A stretch of 64,000 bases of DNA from RUG11247 sp045649485 (GTDB taxonomy: Bacteria > Bacillota > Clostridia > Christensenellales > Aristaeellaceae), in contig JAZRPZ010000117.1 of the NCBI GenBank assembly GCA_045649485.1, positions 1 to 64,000 on the forward strand. The letters run 5' to 3'. Shown piece by piece: positions 21,998 through 30,700 of this stretch. How positions within the stretch are numbered: position 1 is the first letter of the stretch; every line of letters begins with the position of its first letter. The translations under genes were made by a program, and so were the position numbers. The notes under the pieces are model-generated. The model did no database searches. It was not told the DNA's origin and was given only the letters and a program-made list of their open reading frames with translations.

Positions 21998-22720
21998 TCA
22001 GTACATCTTGGCGTTGTTTTCGAATCTTTCGGTGGTGAGGTTGTTTTCCACGGCGACGCGCTTGCCGTCCGCAGCCCACAGCATGCCGCGCTCCATCAGC
22101 ACAGCCGCATTGGGGGATTTGTCGAATACATCGTCGTGATGACCGAGGGAATTGTAGAATACACGGCCGTTGCCCCACATCTTGGTCCAGATAACGGGCA
22201 TATCAACGGGCTTGTTGGAGATATGGTAATAGCTTACCGCGGGGAAGCGGGTGGTGGCCAGCACTTCGATGGCGGGGTCAACATGCAGATAGTAATGTTC
22301 GCTGCATACGGTGAAATCTTCCAGACCTTCGATTATGGGGCTGGAGCCGTGGCGGATATTTACGGTGTATTCCACGCCGTCTCCGCCGGGATGGGAGACC
22401 CACTGGCCGCCGGTGATGAACTGCCATTCGGTATCCTGACGGAAAGAATCGCACATGCCGCCGTGGCAGCCTGCCAGACCTACGCCTGCGCCTACGGCCT
22501 TGGCTACGTTCTTGGTATATTCGCCCTTGATCTCGCCGCCGGTCCAGCAGAAGACCAGCAGATCAAGCTGCATCAGGTCGTCGAGATTGCCGAGGGGATC
22601 GAGAGTATCGAAGATGGTGGTCTCAAAACCGTTCTTATCAAGCATAGCTGCGAATCGTACGGAAGTCAGAGTGGGCTCGTGTCCGTCCCAGCCGCCCTGG
22701 AATATCCAAGCTTTTTTCAT
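21998..22720 (-). CDS. ThuA-like domain protein
   Basis: The protein has 240 residues of the ThuA (trehalose utilisation) family, a class I glutamine-amidotransferase-like fold. Seen: KKAWIFQGGWDGHEPTLTS, DLLVFCWTGGEIKGEYTKNV, GVGLAGCHGGMCDSFRQDTEW with the Cys-His pair in the nucleophile-elbow region, and WGNGRVFYNSLGHHDDVF. ThuA-like proteins are linked to disaccharide and sugar-acid catabolism; the reaction is not firmly known. It is the first gene of the minus-strand run with the FGGY kinase and mutase; AGGAGG lies before its ATG. Confidence 0.88.
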   Translation of the reverse strand: MKKAWIFQGGWDGHEPTLTSVRFAAMLDKNGFETTIFDTLDPLGNLDDLMQLDLLVFCWTGGEIKGEYTKNVAKAVGAGVGLAGCHGGMCDSFRQDTEWQFITGGQWVSHPGGDGVEYTVNIRHGSSPIIEGLEDFTVCSEHYYLHVDPAIEVLATTRFPAVSYYHISNKPVDMPVIWTKMWGNGRVFYNSLGHHDDVFDKSPNAAVLMERGMLWAADGKRVAVENNLTTERFENNAKMY

Positions 22721-22825
22721 GATGAGATCCTCCTGTCAGTAATATACAAATCGTTTATGTGCTTATTATACTGCATACCTGTGCCGGCAAGCAATATTTT
22801 TGTTATGCATTTGTTGAGTGATTTG

Positions 22826-22854
22826 TTGCCAACCGTCCTGTTTTGTGCTATCCT
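22826..22854 (+). promoter_or_regulatory. Promoter of the phosphodiesterase/arabinofuranosidase operon
   Basis: TTGCCA (22826-22831), a 17-nt spacer and TATCCT (22849-22854). It gives a very short leader to the first gene. Confidence 0.6.
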
Positions 22855-22875
22855 TGTTACAAAAAAACGGAGGAC

Positions 22876-23796
22876 ATGGCTGTGCGTAAATTTGAACATG
22901 TAGTCGTTGTAGGTATAGACGGAGCAGGCGCATTCATAAAGGATGCGGATACGCCTAATTTTGATAATATCTTCTCATCCGGCGCTGTTACTTACGGTGC
23001 GCTGGCTTCCGATCCTACCATAAGTGCGGAATGCTGGGGTTCGATGCTTATCGGCGTGGGCCCCGAGGTACATAAGCTTACAAACGGAATAGTAAGTTCT
23101 GCGATATATCCCGTGGATTCGCCCTATCCCTCGCTTTTCAGGCGCATCAGGGAAGTTATGCCCGATGCGGAACTGGGTTCCTTCTGCGATTGGAATCCTA
23201 TATCGTACGGCATTGTGGAAAATAATCTGGGTGTGGTGACTGCCACCGCGCCCGACAGTGAGCTTATGCCCGTTATCTGTGATTATATAGCAAAGCGCAA
23301 GCCTACCTTCCTGTTTACTCAGCTGGACAGTGTTGACGGCGCAGGTCACAAGTACGGCTACGGCACGCCCGAACACCTTGCACGTATACATGAAGTTGAT
23401 AAGCTGGTGAACGATGCGTACAATGCCGTTAAGGATGCCGGAATTGCGGAAGATACGCTGTTTATAGTGATAGCCGACCATGGCGGCACTCCCTTTGACG
23501 GAAAGGGCGCTTCTCACGGCGGCTGGACAGATGCGGAAAAGCTGGTCACATTTGCCGCCGCGGGCAAAGGCGTTCAGAAATGTGAAATTGAAGAGATGAA
23601 CATCCGTGACCTTGCGGCAATAGTTCTGTATGCGCTTGGTATCGAAGCGCCCGATTTCGATGAAAAGGGATGGACTTCGCAGGTGCCCGAAGGTATATTT
23701 GCGGATGAAATGCTGCCTGCATACAGGGATATATCCCATCTCACCGGAGCGGCGCCGCGCATTTCGAAGAAGGCACATACGTCCGAACTTGTATGA
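22876..23796 (+). CDS. Alkaline-phosphatase-superfamily phosphodiesterase-like protein
   Basis: About 306 residues. It begins EHVVVVGIDGAGAFI, the metal-binding Asp block of the nucleotide pyrophosphatase/phosphodiesterase branch, followed by DPTISAECWGSMLIGVGP where a Thr/Ser nucleophile is expected, FTQLDSVDGAGHKYGYG and IVIADHGGTPFDGKGASHGGW, which supply the remaining Asp/His ligands. The fold is well supported; the substrate (nucleotide, lipid or sugar phosphate) is not. CGGAGG lies only 2 nt before the ATG but 8 nt before a GTG at 22882, so the real start may be 22882. It is the first gene of a plus-strand operon with a lipoprotein and a GH51 enzyme. No signal peptide, so probably cytosolic. 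Confidence 0.85.
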   Translation: MAVRKFEHVVVVGIDGAGAFIKDADTPNFDNIFSSGAVTYGALASDPTISAECWGSMLIGVGPEVHKLTNGIVSSAIYPVDSPYPSLFRRIREVMPDAELGSFCDWNPISYGIVENNLGVVTATAPDSELMPVICDYIAKRKPTFLFTQLDSVDGAGHKYGYGTPEHLARIHEVDKLVNDAYNAVKDAGIAEDTLFIVIADHGGTPFDGKGASHGGWTDAEKLVTFAAAGKGVQKCEIEEMNIRDLAAIVLYALGIEAPDFDEKGWTSQVPEGIFADEMLPAYRDISHLTGAAPRISKKAHTSELV

Positions 23797-23815
23797 TGAG
23801 AGGAATGTGGACCGT

Positions 23816-24310
23816 ATGAAGATAAAATTGGCTGCATTAGTACTGCTGACAGTGACGATCGCAGCCATGCTTGCAGGCTGCAGTGACCCGTATTCCAAAA
23901 ACCTTTCCGGACTGTTCTGGTTTGATTTTGCTATGACGCCCGAAGATGTTATTGAATATGAACGATATGTCTACGGCAACAGAACATACAGTACGGAACA
24001 GCTGCCCCATGCGGTGAGATATGATTTCGTGCCGCCGTTTACCGATGACAATGAACATCGCCATATGTATTTCTTTGATAATGAGACGGGTCTTCTTACG
24101 AGCGTGAGATACACGGACAGAACAAAGGGCTCCGATCATTGGCATATCGGCGATATGCGCAGCGCATTGCTGAACAGGGTACGCAAATGTGATGAGGAAT
24201 CTAACGGCGGTGCTTTGTGCTATACCTACGGAAGCATTGACGGTGTAAAGTGCATGGTGACATATGATGGGCTTGGAGAAACGTTTTTTGTTGATATGAG
24301 ATCCGATTGA
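23816..24310 (+). CDS. Small lipoprotein
   Basis: The protein has 164 residues. The lipoprotein signal peptide ends in the lipobox LAGC (MKIKLAALVLLTVTIAAMLAGC), so it is probably anchored on the outer face of the membrane. The mature part has no recognised domain; it contains several aromatic and acidic residues (FWFDFAMTPEDVIEYERYVYG). The gene starts 19 nt after the phosphodiesterase-like gene and ends 27 nt before the arabinofuranosidase gene. Function unknown. Confidence 0.8.
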   Translation: MKIKLAALVLLTVTIAAMLAGCSDPYSKNLSGLFWFDFAMTPEDVIEYERYVYGNRTYSTEQLPHAVRYDFVPPFTDDNEHRHMYFFDNETGLLTSVRYTDRTKGSDHWHIGDMRSALLNRVRKCDEESNGGALCYTYGSIDGVKCMVTYDGLGETFFVDMRSD

Positions 24311-24337
24311 CAAACAGAAGGCAAGGCAGGGAAAATT

Positions 24338-25852
24338 ATGAAGATAACTTTCAGTCCCAAACAGATATTTGGCAAGGCTGACAGAATGCTGTACGGACAT
24401 TTTCTGGAGCATTTCCACAGGCAGATATACAGCGGCGTATATGACCCCGAATCGCCTTTCGCAGACGAGGACGGCTTCCGTACGGATGTGCTGGACGCAC
24501 TGCGCAGGATAAATACGCCCATTATCCGCTGGCCCGGCGGCTGCTATGTTTCGGCATATCACTGGCATTTTGGCGTGGGCAAGGAGCGCATACCTACCTT
24601 TGACAAGGCGTGGCGCGTGGAGGAATCCAATAAATTCGGCACTGATGAATTCGTAAAGCTGTGCAAAAAACTGGGATGTGAGCCCTACATCTGCACAAAT
24701 GCCGGTACAGGCACCGCAGAGGAAATGAGCGACTGGCTGGAATACTGCAATCTGAAGGATATGGGCAGATTCGCCAAAGAACGCATCGAAAACGGATATG
24801 AAGAACCCCATAATGTACGATTCTGGAGCATAGGCAACGAAAACTGGGGCGGACATGAGATAGGCTCGAAGGATTCCAAGGAATGGGCGAAGCTGGTGAC
24901 CGAATCCGCCAAGATGATGCTGCGCGTCGATCCCACCATCGAACTTTCCGCGGCTTCAATAGACGACCTTGACTGGAATGTGGACCTGCTGCGCGCCGCG
25001 GGCGCATATCTCGATTGGGTATCCGTCCACAGCTATTGGGATTTCACTCCGGATGGAGATACCTATGCGGATTACGATACCGTGGTGCTGCGCACGGGAG
25101 AGGATATCTCCGGCATAATCGACAGAGTGCGTGCATATCTTACCGCGCTTGGACTGGAAAAGAAGATACGCGTGGCATATGATGAATGGAATCTGCGCGG
25201 CTGGTATCATCCCAATCTGATGGATATCTGGAATCGTGACGGCAAGCGCGATGAGGACGAGAATTTCTATCGCAATGAAGTGATCGGTCAGCGCGACAAG
25301 AACGATAATAATTCCATATATACCATGGCAGATGCGGTATTCTCGGCAGCTTTCCTCAATACCTGCCTCAGAAACTGCGACATCATCAAGATGGCGTGCT
25401 TCTCTCCCGTGGTGAATACCCGCGGCGCCATATTCACCCATAAAGAAGGTATTGTGCTGCGTCCGCAGTATTTCGTGTTTGAACTGTATTCCAAATACAT
25501 GAAGGAAAATGTGCTGGATATCTGGTCCGATGATGTACCAAAAATTACAGGCATGGATAACGGCAAAGCAAAAACGGTTGACGCCATTGATGTGGCTATC
25601 ACCTGGGATGACGAAGGTTTTGCCATTGCGGCGATAAACAAGGATCCCGGGAACGCCCATGAATTGAAGCTGGATATGCTTGGCGGCGAATGCAGCATGA
25701 TGCGCATGCATACGTTAAACGGCCCTTCCGCAGATTCCTATAATGATATCAACAGGGAAGAAGTAGGCGTGAAGACGTCCGAATGGTTACATTGCACCGG
25801 CAGCATTATTTTGGAACCTCACTCGGTAAATGTAATTGAACTGCGCAAATAA
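24338..25852 (+). CDS. Alpha-L-arabinofuranosidase, GH51
   Basis: The protein has 504 residues, the usual length for GH51. It releases terminal arabinofuranose from arabinoxylan or arabinan oligosaccharides. The TIM barrel carries the acid/base Glu in WSIGNENWGG (about residue 168) and the nucleophile Glu in VAYDEWNLRGWYHP (about residue 282); RWPGGCYVSAYHW binds the substrate; a C-terminal beta-sandwich follows from about 400. No signal peptide, so it acts on imported oligosaccharides. It is the last gene of the operon, with a strong terminator behind. Confidence 0.94.
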   Translation: MKITFSPKQIFGKADRMLYGHFLEHFHRQIYSGVYDPESPFADEDGFRTDVLDALRRINTPIIRWPGGCYVSAYHWHFGVGKERIPTFDKAWRVEESNKFGTDEFVKLCKKLGCEPYICTNAGTGTAEEMSDWLEYCNLKDMGRFAKERIENGYEEPHNVRFWSIGNENWGGHEIGSKDSKEWAKLVTESAKMMLRVDPTIELSAASIDDLDWNVDLLRAAGAYLDWVSVHSYWDFTPDGDTYADYDTVVLRTGEDISGIIDRVRAYLTALGLEKKIRVAYDEWNLRGWYHPNLMDIWNRDGKRDEDENFYRNEVIGQRDKNDNNSIYTMADAVFSAAFLNTCLRNCDIIKMACFSPVVNTRGAIFTHKEGIVLRPQYFVFELYSKYMKENVLDIWSDDVPKITGMDNGKAKTVDAIDVAITWDDEGFAIAAINKDPGNAHELKLDMLGGECSMMRMHTLNGPSADSYNDINREEVGVKTSEWLHCTGSIILEPHSVNVIELRK

Positions 25853-25892
25853 CTATAATGCAAAGCTGAACAGCAGTTTTGGCAGCTCACAT

Positions 25893-25928
25893 ATTCCCGG
25901 CAGCATTGTGCTGTCGGGAATGTTTTTT
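25893..25928 (+). terminator. Terminator of the arabinofuranosidase operon
   Basis: 13-bp stem ATTCCCGGCAGCA/TGCTGTCGGGAAT (one wobble, 3-nt loop), followed by GTTTTTTG. Confidence 0.88.
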
Positions 25929-26021
25929 GTTTGAGGACAAGGATTTATACGGAAAATACATTGATAAATGAATAATTATGCTGTAAATTATGACAAAAAA
26001 TGTTATTGATATGGCGTTGTG

Positions 26022-26064
26022 TTGATTTGTTTTTTGTTATAAGATATAATATTATACGTATAAT
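26022..26064 (+). promoter_or_regulatory. Pilus operon promoter with palindromic operator
   Basis: TTGATT (26022-26027), a 17-nt spacer and TATAAT (26045-26050). The 14-bp perfect palindrome ATTATACGTATAAT (26051-26064) follows directly, over the transcription start. The leader of about 100 nt to the first gene is extremely A+T-rich. The whole 25930-26167 gap holds only this promoter region. Confidence 0.65.
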
Positions 26065-26167
26065 TAGGTATTGTATAATTGTTTGGGTTATTGATATATA
26101 GTTACATAGATAATGTGATGTGTAATTATAAATGTTATTTTTAGTATGATTATACGGAGGTGTTTGC

Positions 26168-27754
26168 ATGAGAAAAGCATCAAGGCCTGCCGCTCTGATC
26201 GTTATGCTCGTCATGATATTTTCCCTGATATCCGGACACATCCGTTTTGACGGCGATGCGGCATATGCCGAACAGACGGAAGCAACAGTAAATCAGACTG
26301 ATGATCCCGGAAACGATACGGCTGATAATGCAGATGACAATGCAGATGAAACGGCCGAGCCCGAAGAAAGCGTTTCGCCGGCAGAAAATTCACCGGTTCC
26401 TGCAGCAGAAGAAACAGCCCCCACGGCTGCGCCCGCAGCCGAGCCTGCATCGGAATCTTATCCTGAGGAAGATGTTCAAAAACGCAGCGGTTATGTTTTG
26501 CTGAAGAGCAATACCGAAATATGGTCTGACAGGCATTGTGACGTACTGCTGGGCAAAACCATGACCGATTCCTATGTCTGGGTCGAATATACCGAAGTAG
26601 ATGCATATGTCTACAAAATTCTGTTCGATACCGAGGAGACAAGGAACAATTCTGAATGCCATACCGCATATGTCAAGGCAGCAGATGCAAAGTGGCTGGG
26701 AGATGCTTATTCGGAAGCGCTGAAGGCAGATCTGGCAGCAAATTCTGCACGCAAGGAAGACGGAGAAAGAATTCCTGTAGTTGAATTCCGGTATAATGTG
26801 CCCGAAGTGACCGAGGAACCCGAAGTAACCGAGGAGTCCGAAGTGACCGAGGAGCCCGAAGTGACTGAAGAACCCGAGGTGACCGAGGAACCCGAAGTAA
26901 CAGAGGAGCCCGAAGTGATCGAAGAGCCCGAAGTGACCGAGGAACCCGAGGTGACCGAGGAGCCCGAAGTGACCGAGGAACCCGAGGTGACCGAGGAACC
27001 CGAAGTGACCGAGGAACCCGAGGTGACCGAGGAACCCGAAGTGACCGAGGAACCCGAAGTGACCGAAGAGCCCGAAGTAACCGAGGAGCCCGAAATGACC
27101 GAGGAACCCGAAGTAACTGAGGAACCCGAAGTGACCGAAGAGCCCGAAGTGACTGAGGAACCCGAAGTGACTGAGGAACCTGAAGAGACTGAGGAGCCCG
27201 AGGTAACCGAGGAACCCGAAGTGACAGAGGAGCCCGAAGTAACCGAGGAACCCGAAGTGACCGAGGAACCCGAAGTAACAGAGGAACCCGAAGTGACAGA
27301 GGAGCCCGAAGTAACAGAGGAACCTGAAGTGACCGAGGAACCCGAAGTGACCGAAGAGCCTGAAGCAACAGGGGAGCCTGCGGTAACTGCAGAACCTGAG
27401 TTTGAAATTCCGGAACTTGAGCCGGAGGCAACAATTGCACCGCCGCAGAGCGAGGATTCGGAAGAGATGCGTGCAGTTCTCGACGAGACGCATCCCGACA
27501 GGCACATTTCGATTATTGCAATGTGTCCCGATTCCGGTTTTGCTCTCGGAAGTGAAATTGTAATTGAAGCCGTAGCTGTCGGCTATGACGGACTTGAATA
27601 CAGGATCATTTGGGAAGTAGACCGTGGAGCAGGCTGGGAAAACGCCGGCTATGACGGAGAAACAACCATATCTTTTGTAATAACCGAAGAAAACATTACG
27701 TGGAACTGGCGTGCAGGTGTAAGCATGCCATATGAGACGGATACAGAGGAGTAA
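26168..27754 (+). CDS. Secreted protein with about thirty EPEVTE repeats
   Basis: The protein has 528 residues. A signal peptide (RPAALIVMLVMIFSLI) is followed by an acidic, Ala/Pro/Thr/Glu-rich linker, then a folded segment of about 100 residues (about 100-200: GYVLLKSNTEIWSDRHCDVLLGK..., compatible with an SH3-like unit). The repeat region covers about residues 212-398. The C-terminal 90 residues (EIVIEAVAVGYDGLEYRIIWEVDRG) resemble bacterial Ig-like surface domains. There is no sorting signal or lipobox, so it is either released or held by other pilus proteins. It is the first gene of the pilus operon and ends 3 nt before the adhesin gene. An extended stalk or spacer role is inferred. Confidence 0.85.
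   Translation: MRKASRPAALIVMLVMIFSLISGHIRFDGDAAYAEQTEATVNQTDDPGNDTADNADDNADETAEPEESVSPAENSPVPAAEETAPTAAPAAEPASESYPEEDVQKRSGYVLLKSNTEIWSDRHCDVLLGKTMTDSYVWVEYTEVDAYVYKILFDTEETRNNSECHTAYVKAADAKWLGDAYSEALKADLAANSARKEDGERIPVVEFRYNVPEVTEEPEVTEESEVTEEPEVTEEPEVTEEPEVTEEPEVIEEPEVTEEPEVTEEPEVTEEPEVTEEPEVTEEPEVTEEPEVTEEPEVTEEPEVTEEPEMTEEPEVTEEPEVTEEPEVTEEPEVTEEPEETEEPEVTEEPEVTEEPEVTEEPEVTEEPEVTEEPEVTEEPEVTEEPEVTEEPEVTEEPEATGEPAVTAEPEFEIPELEPEATIAPPQSEDSEEMRAVLDETHPDRHISIIAMCPDSGFALGSEIVIEAVAVGYDGLEYRIIWEVDRGAGWENAGYDGETTISFVITEENITWNWRAGVSMPYETDTEE
26801..27360 (+). repeat. 18-bp tandem repeat encoding EPEVTE
   Basis: About 31 copies of an 18-bp unit. Copies differ mainly at silent third positions (GTG/GTA, GAG/GAA, ACC/ACT/ACA), with rare changes to EPEVIE, EPEMTE, EPEETE and ESEVTE. 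Because the unit is a multiple of three, copy-number change keeps the frame. Confidence 0.95.
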
Positions 27755-27757
27755 TCA

Positions 27758-30700
27758 ATGTTGAAACGCTTTTACAGGCAGATAGTTGCGATCCTGACAG
27801 TGCTTATGCTGCTGCCGGGTCTGTTTGCTGTGCCTGCAGAAGAGTATGTGGAATATAGCGATGGTCTCTCTGTATGGAATCTCCGCAGCACGCCGGCAAG
27901 TCTGGAAGATTATGCGGAAACCTCAAACGTCACTGCAAATTTCTATATATATATTGGTGACAGCTGGCATAAGGTTCATACTGAGTACAAACTGTATAAA
28001 GTTGTAGCAAACGGCAATCGTTACGCGGTGTCTGCAAGTCAGCTTGAAACAGCATATGGCGATTATGGCTTTGATGCAGAAGATTTCAGAGGTGAAAGCG
28101 AGCGCAGGTTCGGTTATGAGAACTCCGGTCGCTTCGGAACGATATGGGCAGATGTGGAGCCGGTTCAGCTCAACGGTGAATGGATGCTGCCGCTGAGTGT
28201 CCGCGATGTCAAAAGTTACGATGTATATTATCTGCCCAACAATACTGAAACCCTGAACGGCGCGCATCTCAGCAGTGTTCAGGGCGCAAACAGCTTCAGC
28301 AGAGTTACGCTTTCCGAATATAACACCGCAAATACAACCGAATTTGTTATCGTTAGCACAACTCCGCTCAGGGAGTGGATTGCAGGCATGACCGGAGAGA
28401 CGCTTGACGGCTGGCAGAAATCTGTGGACAAGTATACGTGGTTTGTCGACAGTTCTTTCAATACGGAACTGACTGACGAGATGACTGCTGCAGATTTCCG
28501 TACGATTTACGGCAGAATACAGCAAGTGGATATAACGCTTGTTGATGCTGATGGAAACGTGCTTGGAGTTGTCACCGAAGAAAGATACGGCATGCTGTTG
28601 GCGGACTGGTTGAAGGAAAGCGACGCACTTGAACTGAATAACGGAAAAACCGTGCATCACTATACGTGGGAATTGCCCAATGATACTGCAATAACCACGC
28701 AGACCCTTTCTCAGGCAGTTACCGTTATTGGTACCGAAAAGCCTGTATACACGATTACTTTTATTGATAACGCTGCAGATTCTGAAGAAAAAGGCGGCAG
28801 CTTCATAAACGGCGATGCGGCACATACGACCATTGATGTGCTGCAGGGAGACTGTGTACCGGCAGAGTTCCTGGCGGGCATGAGTACGAATATTGCCTTG
28901 AACGAAGGCTTTGCCTTCGTGGAATGGCGCTATCTCGGAAATGATGGCTATCTTGTGCTTGATAATAGAACCTCTGTCATCGCCGATACTGTTGTATGGG
29001 CGCATTATACCCAGAAGGTATATGTGCGATTCTGGAAAGATCGCTCCATGGCAGAGATGTTCGACGGTACCGGCCGTGAGGAACAGCCCGTAGGCAAATT
29101 GTATGAAGGTATCCTGCCCGCAGCGGCGGACATACTTTCCGCTGCACCGGCCGAAGGTATGCGTTTCAGATATTGGCTGGATCTGAATACCGGAGAGGTA
29201 TTTACTCCGGGAATCGATAAGGTAAAGGGCAACCTTGACCTGTATCCTGTTTTTGAAAGAGCCATATTCGAATTCAAGGATAGCGACGGAAATACTCTGG
29301 AAGCGCTTTATGAAGGCACCGAACTGTTGTATGATGCGCCGGAGAAAGAAGGATATTATTACGCCGGATTCCGTGTACAGTGCGGCGATTCCGATACCAT
29401 GCTGATCGCACCGGAGACCAAGATCAGCTGGGAATACATAGAAGAAAACGATATCGTATATTCCGGCCCGGAGAACGGCAGATATACGATAACTGCCGAA
29501 ACGGTATATTATCAGCAGCGAAATGTTGTATATCACACCGGCGGAGACGCGGAATTCATTATATTCGGCGCCACGGCTTCGGATGAATACAGTGTTGTGG
29601 TAAACGACAATGTGGTGCTTCTCGGCGCGCTTGATATCGTGAACAATGTAAGCCCCATCGGTCTTGCGCTGAAAGGCTGGTCCCTGACGGAAGGTTCCGA
29701 TGAAATTGATTTCGAACCCAATGCCGCGTTTGCCGGCGAGGAAGAACTGAACCAGCTGGTGGCTTCGGGCGGAACGGTTCATCTGTATCCCGTCTGGGCA
29801 AAGAAGGACGATACCATTGCAATTACATTCAATTCCAACTATCCCGAGGGTGTGGTAGATTCGGAAGGAAATCCGCTCGTTGACAAGACTTATACGGTCT
29901 ATATCAAGATCGGTTCCATGCCGACGATGCCCACAATGGCAAAGACAGGAATAGAAAAACCTGCTAATCTGGCTGAGAAAGACGGGGAATATGTCCCGCG
30001 CTATCTGATGGCCGGCTGGTCACTCACTACGGACGGTGTTGTCGGAGATCCTTCGGATGAAAATACACAGAAAAACGGCACATACGTAGAGGGCAGTCAG
30101 TATATGAAGGCATTGAATGCAGATACTACTTTCAATGCTATCTGGATTGATACCGAGCCGGCTATTACCCCCACTAGTGCAAAGTTCCATATTCGCATTG
30201 ACGGAACGCTGCCTCTCGAGCCGGGTCAGCAGCCCAGTTCGGGTTATCTGCCCGGAACATGCGGCACCGGCTCATGGGACGGTACGATAAAGAAGCAGAT
30301 GAATGTCGTCAATAATGTGCCCGAAGTAGAGGCCAATATTGATGAAGAGCCGGACATCGGTATTATTCTGAATAAATTGCAGGACACTAATAACAACTAC
30401 CATAATATCTTCCCTGAAATAATGGATGCAACCGTTGAGAATTATGGTGAATACTGGTGGATCGACTGGTATGCCTGTAAGCTTGTTAACTGTCCGCCTT
30501 ACGGTTATCACTATCATGTAGACGGACGAGTGCGCTTTGCCAATCAGGTAGAGCTGAACTATCATCCTAACGGCGGCTTTGACGTGCCTGTAGGCTCGGT
30601 CCATACGAAGGATACGGTTGCCGATGTTGATTTCTCCAAGATTCCGAAACGTGAGAATTTCATATTCATGGGCTGGGACGAAGATCCTGCGGCAAAGATA

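Noticed and set aside
26801..27360. CRISPR-like regular repeats
   Set aside because: Units are 18 bp, contiguous without spacers, and encode protein in frame; no cas gene is near.
26390..27507. Long minus-strand frames (SSVTSG and LRVPRS repeats)
   Set aside because: They are the reverse translation of the 18-bp EPEVTE repeat; a repeat that is a multiple of three keeps all six frames open.
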